DNA of 7,145 bases from Candidatus Bathyarchaeota archaeon. Its GTDB lineage: Archaea > Thermoproteota > Bathyarchaeia > TCS64. The translations under genes were made by a program, and so were the position numbers. The notes under the pieces are model-generated. The model ran no database searches. It worked only from the letters and a program-made list of their open reading frames with translations, and was not told where the DNA came from. The stretch is taken from the NCBI GenBank assembly GCA_026014515.1, contig JAOZIG010000391.1, positions 1,314 through 8,458 of the forward strand. Direction: 5' to 3'. The first letter of the stretch is position 1. Every line of letters starts with the position of its first letter. Shown here piece after piece: positions 1 to 4,627 of this stretch.

Positions 1-1
1 C

Positions 2-388
2 ATCAGGTTAACCCCCGGGTCACACCCCACAAAGGTAGTAAACCGCATCAAGGAGCTTGTGAAAGAATCAGGAATACCCGGATTGGAGATATTATCATCA
101 AGGGCACATAAACCAGAAGATACAGCAGGCTACTATGAGTCACCAAGCAGCAGTTTCGCTGACCAGTTCAAGGATATCATTGGTAAACTCACAGGCAAAT
201 CAGTGAACATGAAGATACTCACAGGCGGAACAGACGGCATCAGCACAAGTAAGATAGCTGGAATACCCAGCCTCGGCTACGGAACAAGCCTAACCGGTCA
301 GGCGCATCAGCCTGATGAACGGGTAACCATCGAAAACCTCGTATTGGGTGTAAAGATTTTCACGGCTTTCCCCTATTTCTACGAGTAG
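2..388 (+). CDS. M20-family metallopeptidase (ArgE/DapE/CPG2-like), C-terminal part
   Basis: This is the 3' end of a gene whose start lies left of the window; the frame is open from base 2 to the TAG at 386-388, giving about 128 residues. It begins with IRLTPG, which matches the end of the M20 dimerisation (lid) domain, where a DIRLTP-type strand is common. It then re-enters the catalytic domain with an SSRAHKPED stretch. The C-terminal hallmark is clear: TGGTDGISTSKIAGIPSLGYG followed by GQAHQPDERVTIENL, where the His of AHQPDE is the usual last metal ligand of these di-zinc enzymes. Family members hydrolyse amide bonds in N-acyl amino acids, succinyl-diaminopimelate or short peptides. The substrate cannot be read from this fragment, and the first metal ligands (HxD) are outside the window. 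A GTG at 59 is internal and is not a start. T-rich DNA follows the stop. Confidence 0.88.
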   Translation: MRLTPGSHPTKVVNRIKELVKESGIPGLEILSSRAHKPEDTAGYYESPSSSFADQFKDIIGKLTGKSVNMKILTGGTDGISTSKIAGIPSLGYGTSLTGQAHQPDERVTIENLVLGVKIFTAFPYFYE

Positions 389-390
389 TC

Positions 391-416
391 CCCCATTTTT
401 TATACCTAATTTTTGA
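391..416 (+). terminator. T-rich downstream region, probable archaeal terminator of the peptidase gene
   Basis: Two T-runs (T6 at 396-401 and T5 at 411-415) begin about 7 bases after the peptidase stop codon. Archaeal RNA polymerase often terminates at oligo-T without a hairpin. No stable stem is visible, so this rests on position and base composition only. Confidence 0.35.
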
Positions 417-650
417 TTTGTTTAATGTTTCGATAAAGTGAATAAAATGGGACAATTTCAAATAATTTAAATAATTTGTTGTTTATTTTTTATAAAATTA
501 TATTATTATTGATTTTATTTCAAACCTACTTAATATAGAAAATAAAATCAATTAAATTAACGTCATTTTATCCATTATCTTGAAAGAAACCCTCTTTCCT
601 TACATAAACTTGTTAAAATAAATAAAAAATCGCTAAATAACTTGACTCGT
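417..650. other. AT-rich non-coding stretch upstream of the small peptide gene
   Basis: Bases 421-640 are only about 18% G+C by my count (39 of 220), against roughly 47% in the small gene that follows. Many stops occur in all frames and I see no convincing gene. The right end (about 612-640) contains TATA-like runs that could serve as a promoter for the peptide gene at 651. I see no tandem repeats and no adjacent cdc6/orc1 gene, so there is no positive support for an origin. Confidence 0.6.
614..639 (+). promoter_or_regulatory. Possible TATA-box region for the small peptide gene
   Basis: An A/T-only run (615-630, containing AAATAAATAAAAAAT) is centred about 28 bases ahead of the ATG at 651, the distance expected for a TATA box driving a leaderless or short-leader archaeal transcript. 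The surrounding DNA is so AT-rich that the exact box cannot be chosen. Confidence 0.35.
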
Positions 651-803
651 ATGATCACCCGGGTAAACCCAATGATAGATAAAGTAGTTAAAGGCGCCCT
701 CATGGGTGGATACTACAGTGTCAAAGCCGCTAAAAAGGCAGTGGAGATTACCTACAAAGCAGCTAAACTCGCAGCAGAAACCGCCGCATCAGCTGCAAAG
801 TAA
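651..803 (+). CDS. Small Ala/Lys-rich basic peptide (50 aa), unknown function
   Basis: An ATG at 651 opens a 50-codon frame closed by TAA at 801-803; an in-frame ATG at 672 would give 43 residues. I do not recognise the product. It has 12 Ala, 8 Lys and one Arg against one Asp and two Glu, so it is clearly basic, and it has no Cys, Trp, Phe or His. Residues 24-50 (starting VKAAKKAVEITYKAAKLA) read as one continuous helix with lysines and aliphatic residues alternating in an amphipathic way; a GG-YY turn (19-22) separates this from a short N-terminal segment. Support for a real gene: the frame is about 47% G+C inside DNA of about 18%, a TATA-like run sits at the right distance upstream, and a hairpin with a T-run begins six bases after the stop. 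Nucleic-acid binding, membrane association or a role as a small regulatory protein are all possible; none is shown. Confidence 0.6.
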   Translation: MITRVNPMIDKVVKGALMGGYYSVKAAKKAVEITYKAAKLAAETAASAAK

Positions 804-808
804 AAAAC

Positions 809-845
809 GAGAGCCCAAACGAAACCATCGTCCCCTCTCTTTTTT
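809..845 (+). terminator. Hairpin plus T-run terminator of the small peptide gene
   Basis: GAGAG (809-813) pairs with CTCTC (835-839), and ACGA (819-822) pairs with TCGT (828-831) around the loop AACCA. The outer stem runs straight into T6 (840-845). It lies six bases past the stop of the 50-codon gene and ahead of the next gene's promoter, which fits transcript termination of a one-gene unit. Confidence 0.6.
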
Positions 846-884
846 AAATTAACCAATGCGTTAGTCATTTCATTGTATTTACTC

Positions 885-897
885 TATTTTTTATACG
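885..897 (+). promoter_or_regulatory. TATA box for the DUF1805 gene
   Basis: TATTTTTTATAC (885-896) is centred about 35 bases ahead of the ATG at 926. A start site 25-27 bases downstream of the box would fall near 917, leaving a leader of only about 8 bases. No Shine-Dalgarno match precedes the ATG, consistent with a near-leaderless transcript. Confidence 0.45.
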
Positions 898-925
898 TGA
901 AGCCCTGTTTTTTCTGTGACATACT

Positions 926-1222
926 ATGTTTGAGATAGAGAAATTCACATTCGGTGGAAAAAGCTTCCAAGGCATGAAATCAACCATACCCGGTACAAAA
1001 GCGCCCCTACTCCTTGTTAAGGGAGACAAAGGCTTCGTCATGTGCGGCTTCCTGAACATGGCAGCAGCGGAAAAACTCGATACAGCGGCTGCAATGGTCA
1101 GTGGGGTATCAAGTTTTGATGATGTTTTTAATGCTACTATAAAGGCTGTCACACCCAAGGCAAAGGAGCTTGGTGTCGACGTGGGTATGGTAGTTAAAGA
1201 CGTTATCAGTAAGCTGGGTTAG
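926..1222 (+). CDS. DUF1805 (YunC-like) domain protein
   Basis: The 98-residue product is a full-length DUF1805 protein, a small single-domain family shared by archaea and Bacillus-type bacteria (YunC). The family core is visible at residues 25-67: KAPLLLVKGDKGFVMCGFLN, then AAAEKLDTAAAMVSGV, followed by FDD and the closing helix KAKELGVDVGMV. The biochemical role of the family is not established; structures of relatives show a small alpha/beta fold. The ATG start is supported by a TATA box about 35 bases upstream and by the normal family length. The gene appears to be transcribed alone: a terminator closes the unit before it, and it converges on the leftward hydrolase gene, with the two stop codons overlapping at 1219-1222. 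The family assignment is from recalled motif similarity and fairly sure; the function is unknown. Confidence 0.82.
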   Translation: MFEIEKFTFGGKSFQGMKSTIPGTKAPLLLVKGDKGFVMCGFLNMAAAEKLDTAAAMVSGVSSFDDVFNATIKAVTPKAKELGVDVGMVVKDVISKLG

Positions 1223-1857
1223 GCGCAAGCCTCTATCAGCTTTAACACCTTTTCTTTAGCACCAGTCAACGTATTCTTACCATGTGACAATAATAACGCA
1301 TCAAAATCATAGTCAGCAAGTATCTTCAAGTTCTTAGCAGCAGCTTCAACATCATTACAGTATTTCTCTGGAGGCGCCTCAAGGTTACCATCACTATCCC
1401 CGAAGATGGTGTCTCCTGCTATGATTGCCTTGTATTTGGGCAGATATAGGCTCAGGTTTCCATCGCTGTGCCCGGGTACCTTGATGAACACAATACCCCC
1501 ACAAGCACCAAGAGTATCTCCTGTATCAAGCCAGAAATTAGCAGGTATACCAGTGCGTTCCTTGAGTTTTTCCTCATCTCCGTCACCGCAGATAACCTCT
1601 GATCCTGTAAGTTCCTTTACCTGAGGAAGGTTGTTGATGTGGTCTCCGTGGGCGTGGGTTATGATTATCATCTTGATGTCCTTCCAAGTCTTGTCCATCG
1701 TGTCTAGCTCGGCTTGAATATTGGTATGGCACTCTGGGGTGAACCCAACATCAACTAGGATGAGTCCGCCATCACATTCCAGAATATACACCTCAGTATC
1801 CAATCCATCCGCGTCAGCTATCCGTACAGCCCGTAAACCGGGGAAAACCTCTACCAA
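1219..1857 (-). CDS. Metallo-beta-lactamase-fold hydrolase
   Basis: The 212-residue product has all main MBL-fold metal motifs: THAHGDH at 67-73 (H68, H70, D72, H73), H130 in VPGHSDGN, D149 in AGDTIF and H192 in LSHGKN. It should therefore bind two metal ions and hydrolyse an ester, thioester or related bond. The GHSDGN and GDTIFGDSDG stretches resemble the glyoxalase II-like/general hydrolase branch rather than the RNA-processing beta-CASP branch, whose extra domain is absent. The substrate is unknown. The start is TTG at 1857-1855: the frame is closed by a stop nine bases upstream (1866-1864) and no ATG or GTG lies near the conserved N-terminus. A TATA-like CTATAAAT about 30 bases upstream suggests a near-leaderless transcript of its own. 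It is the last gene of a leftward group with the YggU and regulator genes, 37 bases after the YggU stop, and converges on the DUF1805 gene. Confidence 0.88.
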   Translation of the reverse strand: MVEVFPGLRAVRIADADGLDTEVYILECDGGLILVDVGFTPECHTNIQAELDTMDKTWKDIKMIIITHAHGDHINNLPQVKELTGSEVICGDGDEEKLKERTGIPANFWLDTGDTLGACGGIVFIKVPGHSDGNLSLYLPKYKAIIAGDTIFGDSDGNLEAPPEKYCNDVEAAAKNLKILADYDFDALLLSHGKNTLTGAKEKVLKLIEACA

Positions 1858-1881
1858 ATTAATTCACGGAACATAATACAG

Positions 1882-1893
1882 GCTCATTTATAG
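1882..1893 (-). promoter_or_regulatory. TATA-like box for the MBL-fold hydrolase
   Basis: Read on the minus strand, TCTATAAATGAG lies about 30 bases ahead of the TTG start at 1857, inside the 37-base gap after the YggU gene. It would place transcription initiation within a few bases of the start codon. It could act alone or add to read-through from upstream. Confidence 0.4.
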
Positions 1894-1894
1894 A

Positions 1895-2107
1895 TTATTC
1901 CTCAACCTCGAATATCTTCCTGCTACTGGTATGCCCAGATACAAGATACACCTGTTTCCCAAAATGGTCTTTGAGGAGCTTGATCAAAGCCTTGTTAGCC
2001 TTACCCTTTGATGCGGGTGCCTTTACTTGTACCAGTAGATGGTTCTCATCGATAACCTCAACGTTTTCCTCTCGTTGACCTGGCTTAACATCTACCGTGA
2101 TAATCAT
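1895..2107 (-). CDS. DUF167/YggU-family protein
   Basis: The 70-residue product matches the widespread small YggU/DUF167 family, of about 70-100 residues. The visible core is VKPGQREENVEV near the N-terminus, then VQVKAPASKGKANKALIKLL, then the closing VSGHTSSRKIFEVEE, where the family typically shows SGxxSRxK. The molecular function is not settled. A TTG one codon upstream (2110-2108) also opens the frame, but I chose the ATG at 2107-2105. It lies 34 bases downstream of the winged-helix regulator and 37 bases upstream of the MBL hydrolase on the same strand, so all three may share a transcript. In many archaeal genomes the family is found next to unrelated housekeeping genes, so the context does not define a role. 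Confidence 0.9.
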   Translation of the reverse strand: MIITVDVKPGQREENVEVIDENHLLVQVKAPASKGKANKALIKLLKDHFGKQVYLVSGHTSSRKIFEVEE

Positions 2108-2141
2108 CAAATAGAAAATATGGTTTGAAACCGTAAAAGGG

Positions 2142-2567
2142 TTAGGAGGATAGTTTCTTCAAGGAGTCCTTATCGAGGGTATCCTTGATTGCCGCAAGAG
2201 TCTCTTCTGGGAAATCAGCCATGAGGCTGCTAAGAACCTCTGCTGCGATATGCTTCTTGAATCCCTTCTCATCGAGGCCCTTCCTGTATTTCCTTCTCAT
2301 ACCGCCCTTGCATGTCTCTTCCTCAAAGTCGAGGATGCTGTCATCGCACATGGCGTTTAGGAAGTTGATAATTGAAGCCCGGCTGACGGATTTTCCGCTG
2401 CCTAATCTGTTATTTGTGGCTTCATATACCTCTCTGCTTGTTAATCCATCTCCATTATGAGACCAAATGAGTCTTAGCGCTTCGATCTGATAATCACGAA
2501 GAACCTTTTCCAATCCATTCTGTGTCGGGTCTATTACCAAAGGCAAATTATTCACCTGAACGCCCAT
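2142..2567 (-). CDS. BlaI/MecI-like winged helix-turn-helix transcriptional regulator
   Basis: The 141-residue product has a winged-helix domain at about residues 20-98: a first helix (GLEKVLRDYQIEALRLIW), the LTSREVYEAT helix-turn segment, a recognition helix (SRASIINFLNAMCDDSIL), and a wing around CKGGMRRKYRKGL. This order and spacing fit the BlaI/MecI (penicillinase repressor) type found widely in archaea. The C-terminal helical tail (residues 102-141, with AAEVLSSLMADFPEETL) would be the dimerisation part. No ligand-binding domain is present and its target is unknown. Two cysteines (C74, C86) are present. It lies 52 bases downstream of the thioesterase gene and upstream of the YggU gene, all leftward. 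The ATG at 2567 gives normal length, but a TATA-like TTATATT (2589-2583) is too close to serve it; GTG at 2555 (codon 5) would be at a better distance. Confidence 0.82.
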   Translation of the reverse strand: MGVQVNNLPLVIDPTQNGLEKVLRDYQIEALRLIWSHNGDGLTSREVYEATNNRLGSGKSVSRASIINFLNAMCDDSILDFEEETCKGGMRRKYRKGLDEKGFKKHIAAEVLSSLMADFPEETLAAIKDTLDKDSLKKLSS

Positions 2568-2619
2568 ATGGACTAGTAATCGAATATAAGCCTTAGCCCA
2601 AGATGATAAATACTACAAG

Positions 2620-3009
2620 TTATCCGTCGAGAACGTGTTTATCAAGCACAAAACAAGTTAACTCGCCTCTAAACACAGTCTTATCATCGACGTTAACCAC
2701 TACATTAACGACACGTTTCTTATTACGAACCTCCGCCACTTCAGCCTCAGCAATCATAACATCACCACGCATGACAGGTGCCACAAAACTCACGTTAGCT
2801 CCTACAATAACCACATACGGGTCATTAACAGCCAGCATAGCTGCATAATCTGCTAAGCCAAACGTGAATCCACCATGTATCAATCCATGGTCATCTACAA
2901 CCATATTCTCGATTGCTACAAGCTGTACAACCGCCTTCTCTCCATCAACTACCATAACAGGGGTTCCAAGAAGTGGCTTATGAGCCAGTAAATGTGTCTT
3001 GATATCCAT
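2620..3009 (-). CDS. PaaI-family hotdog-fold acyl-CoA thioesterase
   Basis: The 129-residue product is a typical single hotdog domain. The diagnostic segment is HGLIHGGFTFGLADYAAM at residues 41-58: the HGG turn followed by the central hotdog helix, with D54 in the position of the catalytic Asp of PaaI-type thioesterases (LAD). The later strand VSFVAPVMRGDVMIAEAEV (73-91) and the closing strands are also family-like. Such enzymes hydrolyse acyl-CoA thioesters, often aryl-CoA compounds such as phenylacetyl-CoA derivatives, and act as cytoplasmic tetramers; the substrate here is unknown. The ATG at 3009 fits the family N-terminus. The gene diverges from the FAH-family gene across 83 bases that must hold both promoters. 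A TATA-like AAAAATAGG on the minus strand (about 3036-3028) lies 20-27 bases ahead of the ATG. The next leftward gene, the regulator, starts 52 bases after its stop. Confidence 0.9.
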   Translation of the reverse strand: MDIKTHLLAHKPLLGTPVMVVDGEKAVVQLVAIENMVVDDHGLIHGGFTFGLADYAAMLAVNDPYVVIVGANVSFVAPVMRGDVMIAEAEVAEVRNKKRVVNVVVNVDDKTVFRGELTCFVLDKHVLDG

Positions 3010-3052
3010 GCCTACTCATATGGTTCCCTATTTTTCTGGGTTACTCCTTCCT

Positions 3053-3067
3053 CGTTAATGTTAAATC
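3053..3067 (+). promoter_or_regulatory. Possible TATA box for the FAH-family gene
   Basis: CGTTAATGTTAAATC (3053-3067) is the most AT-rich part of the intergenic region at the correct distance, about 30 bases ahead of the ATG at 3093, and would give a leader of only a few bases. The match to a consensus TATA box is modest. Confidence 0.3.
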
Positions 3068-3092
3068 CCGAGACAGTTCCCATTCAGATGAA

Positions 3093-3971
3093 ATGAAGCT
3101 AGTCACATATCACAAGAAAGAAGGATACGGACTCGGAGCAGTCGTTGACGAGTACATACTGGACCTAACAGAAGCCACAGATGCATGCTGCATGCTTAGC
3201 CTCCTAGACAAGGGCGACGAAGGCATGAAAAAAGCCAAAAAAGCAGTCACGGAAGCCGAGAAAAAAATCAAAGCAGGAGAAACAAAGGGACTACTGAAGC
3301 TAGCTGAGACCAAGCTAGCGGCGCCTATTCCAAGGACCAGAAAAAACATCGTGTGTCTGGGACTCAACTACGCTGAACACGTAAAAGAGGGAGGCTCAGA
3401 CCGTGACCTACCCCCACACCCAGTATTCTTTACAAAGCCACCGACAACCATCACAGGACCATATGACCCAGTTGTCTATAACAAGGCAGTAGAGAGACTG
3501 GACTATGAGGTTGAGCTCGCCTTCGTGATAGGAAAACAGGGCAAATACATCAGCAAAGAAGACGCCTACAAACACATAGCAGGATACATGGTCTTCCAAG
3601 ATATCTCAGCCAGAAAACTACAGCAACAGCACCTACAATGGTACAGGGGCAAGAGTCAAGACACATTCGCACCCATGGGGCCTTATCTGGTAACCTCTGA
3701 TGAGGTAGAGAACCCCGGTAACCTACATATCTGGTGTAAGGTCAACGGTGAGATGAGGCAAGACGCAAGCACAAGTGACCTGATATTCGATATTCCCACA
3801 ATCATCAGCACCCTAAGCGATGGAATCACCCTAGAGGTTGGTGACGTATTCGCCACAGGAACACCATCAGGTGTCGGTGCATCCAAGGGACTATTGAAGG
3901 TAGGAGACATCATCGATTCAGGCATCGACGGCGTAGGTACGCTGAAAAACAAGGTTATCTCAGAAAAATAG
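3093..3971 (+). CDS. Fumarylacetoacetate hydrolase (FAH) family enzyme
   Basis: The 292-residue product is a full-length FAH-superfamily protein. A short N-terminal domain (1-80) ends at the usual APIP junction, then the catalytic domain begins with NIVCLGLNYAEHVKEGG (85-101). Other landmarks are FFTKPPTT (112-119), the metal-binding pair E139 and E141 in DYEVEL, a third acidic ligand D170 in QDISAR, K187 in WYRGKSQDTF, and GDVFATGTPSGVG (250-262). These residues hold the divalent metal and the beta-dicarbonyl-type substrate. The superfamily includes fumarylpyruvate hydrolase, acylpyruvases, 5-carboxymethyl-2-hydroxymuconate isomerase/decarboxylase and sugar-acid dehydratases, so the exact reaction cannot be fixed from motifs. 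Its divergent partner is a PaaI-type thioesterase, which would suit degradation of an aromatic or organic acid, but this is inference. ATG at 3093 fits the MKLVTY-type N-terminus. The stop at 3969-3971 is followed by a T-run. Confidence 0.92.
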   Translation: MKLVTYHKKEGYGLGAVVDEYILDLTEATDACCMLSLLDKGDEGMKKAKKAVTEAEKKIKAGETKGLLKLAETKLAAPIPRTRKNIVCLGLNYAEHVKEGGSDRDLPPHPVFFTKPPTTITGPYDPVVYNKAVERLDYEVELAFVIGKQGKYISKEDAYKHIAGYMVFQDISARKLQQQHLQWYRGKSQDTFAPMGPYLVTSDEVENPGNLHIWCKVNGEMRQDASTSDLIFDIPTIISTLSDGITLEVGDVFATGTPSGVGASKGLLKVGDIIDSGIDGVGTLKNKVISEK

Positions 3972-3986
3972 CCTTTTTTCTCTCTT
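3972..3986 (+). terminator. Oligo-T terminator of the FAH-family gene
   Basis: The sequence CC followed by T6 (3974-3979) and then CTCTCTT starts directly after the TAG stop. There is no hairpin. A T-run this close to the stop is typical of intrinsic archaeal termination. Confidence 0.45.
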
Positions 3987-4039
3987 CAATTCATTTTATA
4001 CCTCTTTTGCACTGGATAAATCAAAACAGCCCGATAAAA

Positions 4040-4057
4040 CGAGAAATGTTTATATCG
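4040..4057 (+). promoter_or_regulatory. Strong TATA box with BRE-like element for rpoK
   Basis: A purine-rich BRE-like CGAGAAAT (4040-4047) sits just ahead of the TATA box TTTATATC (4050-4056, with G before it at 4048). It is the best match to an archaeal BRE/TATA promoter in the window. Initiation 25-27 bases downstream would be near 4079, giving rpoK a leader of about 50 bases, much longer than the near-leaderless units nearby. The inverted repeat at 4082-4119 would fall inside that leader. Confidence 0.6.
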
Positions 4058-4081
4058 TGTTTCCTTTGTTTGTGGTATAGC

Positions 4082-4119
4082 TTCAAGACTTATGGTGTAC
4101 TAAAACCTATGGTCTTGAA
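4082..4119 (+). promoter_or_regulatory. Inverted repeat in the rpoK leader, possible RNA hairpin or operator
   Basis: TTCAAGAC (4082-4089) is perfectly repeated in inverted form as GTCTTGAA (4112-4119). Inside it, GGT (4094-4096) pairs with ACC (4105-4107), leaving an eight-base loop (4097-4104) and a nearly symmetric internal loop. A direct repeat TATGGT (4091-4096 and 4108-4113) overlaps the structure. The element ends nine bases before the rpoK ATG and begins a few bases after the predicted transcription start. It could fold in the mRNA close to the ribosome entry site or bind a dimeric regulator as DNA. I do not recognise it as a known riboswitch. Confidence 0.5.
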
Positions 4120-4128
4120 ATAACCAAG

Positions 4129-4398
4129 ATGATCAATTTGAGTAACGATAATCTGATTGGACCCCCGAAGCTCACACGATTCGAGAGGGCAAGAATAGTA
4201 GGCGCAAGAGCACTACAAGTCTCATTAGGCGCACCCATACTGGCTCCACTACCGGAAGCAGTTTCAGACCCCATCGATATAGCAGTAATTGAGCTTCGCG
4301 AAAAAGTCCTACCAATGACTATACGCAGGACGCTCCCAGAGGGATCATATCAGGATATTCCACTCATAGACCTGCTACAGGTACGAATACTCCAATAG
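4129..4398 (+). CDS. rpoK: DNA-directed RNA polymerase subunit K (Rpb6 homologue)
   Basis: The 89-residue product is the archaeal counterpart of eukaryotic Rpb6 and bacterial omega. This small subunit clamps the largest subunit and aids polymerase assembly and stability. The family signature [ST]-x-[FY]-E-x-[AT]-R-x-[LIVM]-[GSA]-x-R-[SA]-x-Q is matched exactly at residues 16-30 (TRFERARIVGARALQ). It is followed by GAPIL, the DPIDIAVIEL helix, and the conserved end LPMTIRRTLPEGSYQDIP. The first 14 residues are a variable extension of ordinary length, and the ATG at 4129 is the only sensible start. In many archaea rpoK sits in a cluster with rpoN, ribosomal protein genes, enolase and rpsB. Here it stands between an FAH-family gene and a small membrane protein with its own strong promoter, and it carries an unusual structured leader. 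Identification is secure. Confidence 0.96.
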   Translation: MINLSNDNLIGPPKLTRFERARIVGARALQVSLGAPILAPLPEAVSDPIDIAVIELREKVLPMTIRRTLPEGSYQDIPLIDLLQVRILQ

Positions 4399-4584
4399 GT
4401 GCCTTTTTTGAGTGAGAGAATGGTGTGGAGGACAACCGCCTACCTTCTCCTAGCTGTTTCACTAGTAATCGGTATTATTCAGAGGACACAGTACCAGTTT
4501 CTCGATGAATTATTCGAGGTTTTCATATTTCATATCCCCACGGTACTGGCTTTTGTAATATATAGCAAAGCTCCACAATCGTAA
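4399..4584 (+). CDS. Small two-helix membrane protein, unknown function
   Basis: An open frame directly follows the rpoK stop. The longest form starts at GTG 4399-4401 (61 residues); the ATG at 4420-4422, which removes seven residues, is more likely and is preceded by the purine-rich GAGTGAGAGA. Two hydrophobic segments are clear: residues 12-27 (TAYLLLAVSLVIGIIQ) and about 38-55 (FEVFIFHIPTVLAFVIYS), joined by a short polar loop RTQYQFLDEL. This predicts a hairpin membrane protein with both ends on one side. I do not recognise a family. It is co-directional with rpoK, but the T-run between them argues against tight coupling, and its stop codon (4582-4584) overlaps the TATA-like sequence of the archaellin gene. 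That the frame is translated is inferred from composition and position only. Confidence 0.5.
   Translation: MPFLSERMVWRTTAYLLLAVSLVIGIIQRTQYQFLDELFEVFIFHIPTVLAFVIYSKAPQS
4404..4409 (+). terminator. Oligo-T run after rpoK, possible terminator
   Basis: T6 preceded by GCC lies five bases after the rpoK stop, the same GCC-T6 arrangement found directly after the FAH-family gene stop. If it terminates transcription, the membrane protein gene downstream is read less than rpoK or from another promoter. It overlaps codons 2-4 of the longest version of that gene. Confidence 0.3.
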
Positions 4585-4619
4585 ATATACATCACACCAT
4601 TTCCAGCCAACCACAGAGG
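4581..4619 (+). promoter_or_regulatory. Promoter and Shine-Dalgarno site of the archaellin gene
   Basis: TAAATATAC (4582-4590) forms a TATA-like box centred about 42 bases ahead of the ATG at 4628, placing initiation near 4612. AGAGG (4615-4619) is eight bases before that ATG and is a good Shine-Dalgarno match. It supports 4628 over the out-of-frame ATG at 4623. Confidence 0.5.
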
Positions 4620-4627
4620 CACATGAA

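Noticed and set aside
59..61. GTG at the left edge as the start of the first gene
   Set aside because: The frame is open to the left edge and the residues before it (IRLTPG) match the M20 lid domain, so the codon is internal.
421..640. Replication origin in the AT-rich island
   Set aside because: No ORB-type repeats are visible and no cdc6/orc1 gene is adjacent; AT-richness alone is not enough.
865..1158. Minus-strand open frame opposite the DUF1805 gene
   Set aside because: It lies antisense to a recognised family protein, its product matches no family I know, and its low-complexity composition is typical of an antisense shadow.
4080..4125. tRNA-like or guide RNA gene ahead of rpoK (hairpin followed by a CCA at 4123-4125)
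   Set aside because: The arms do not form a T-arm or acceptor stem, no D-arm or anticodon arm fits, and no C/D box pair is present.
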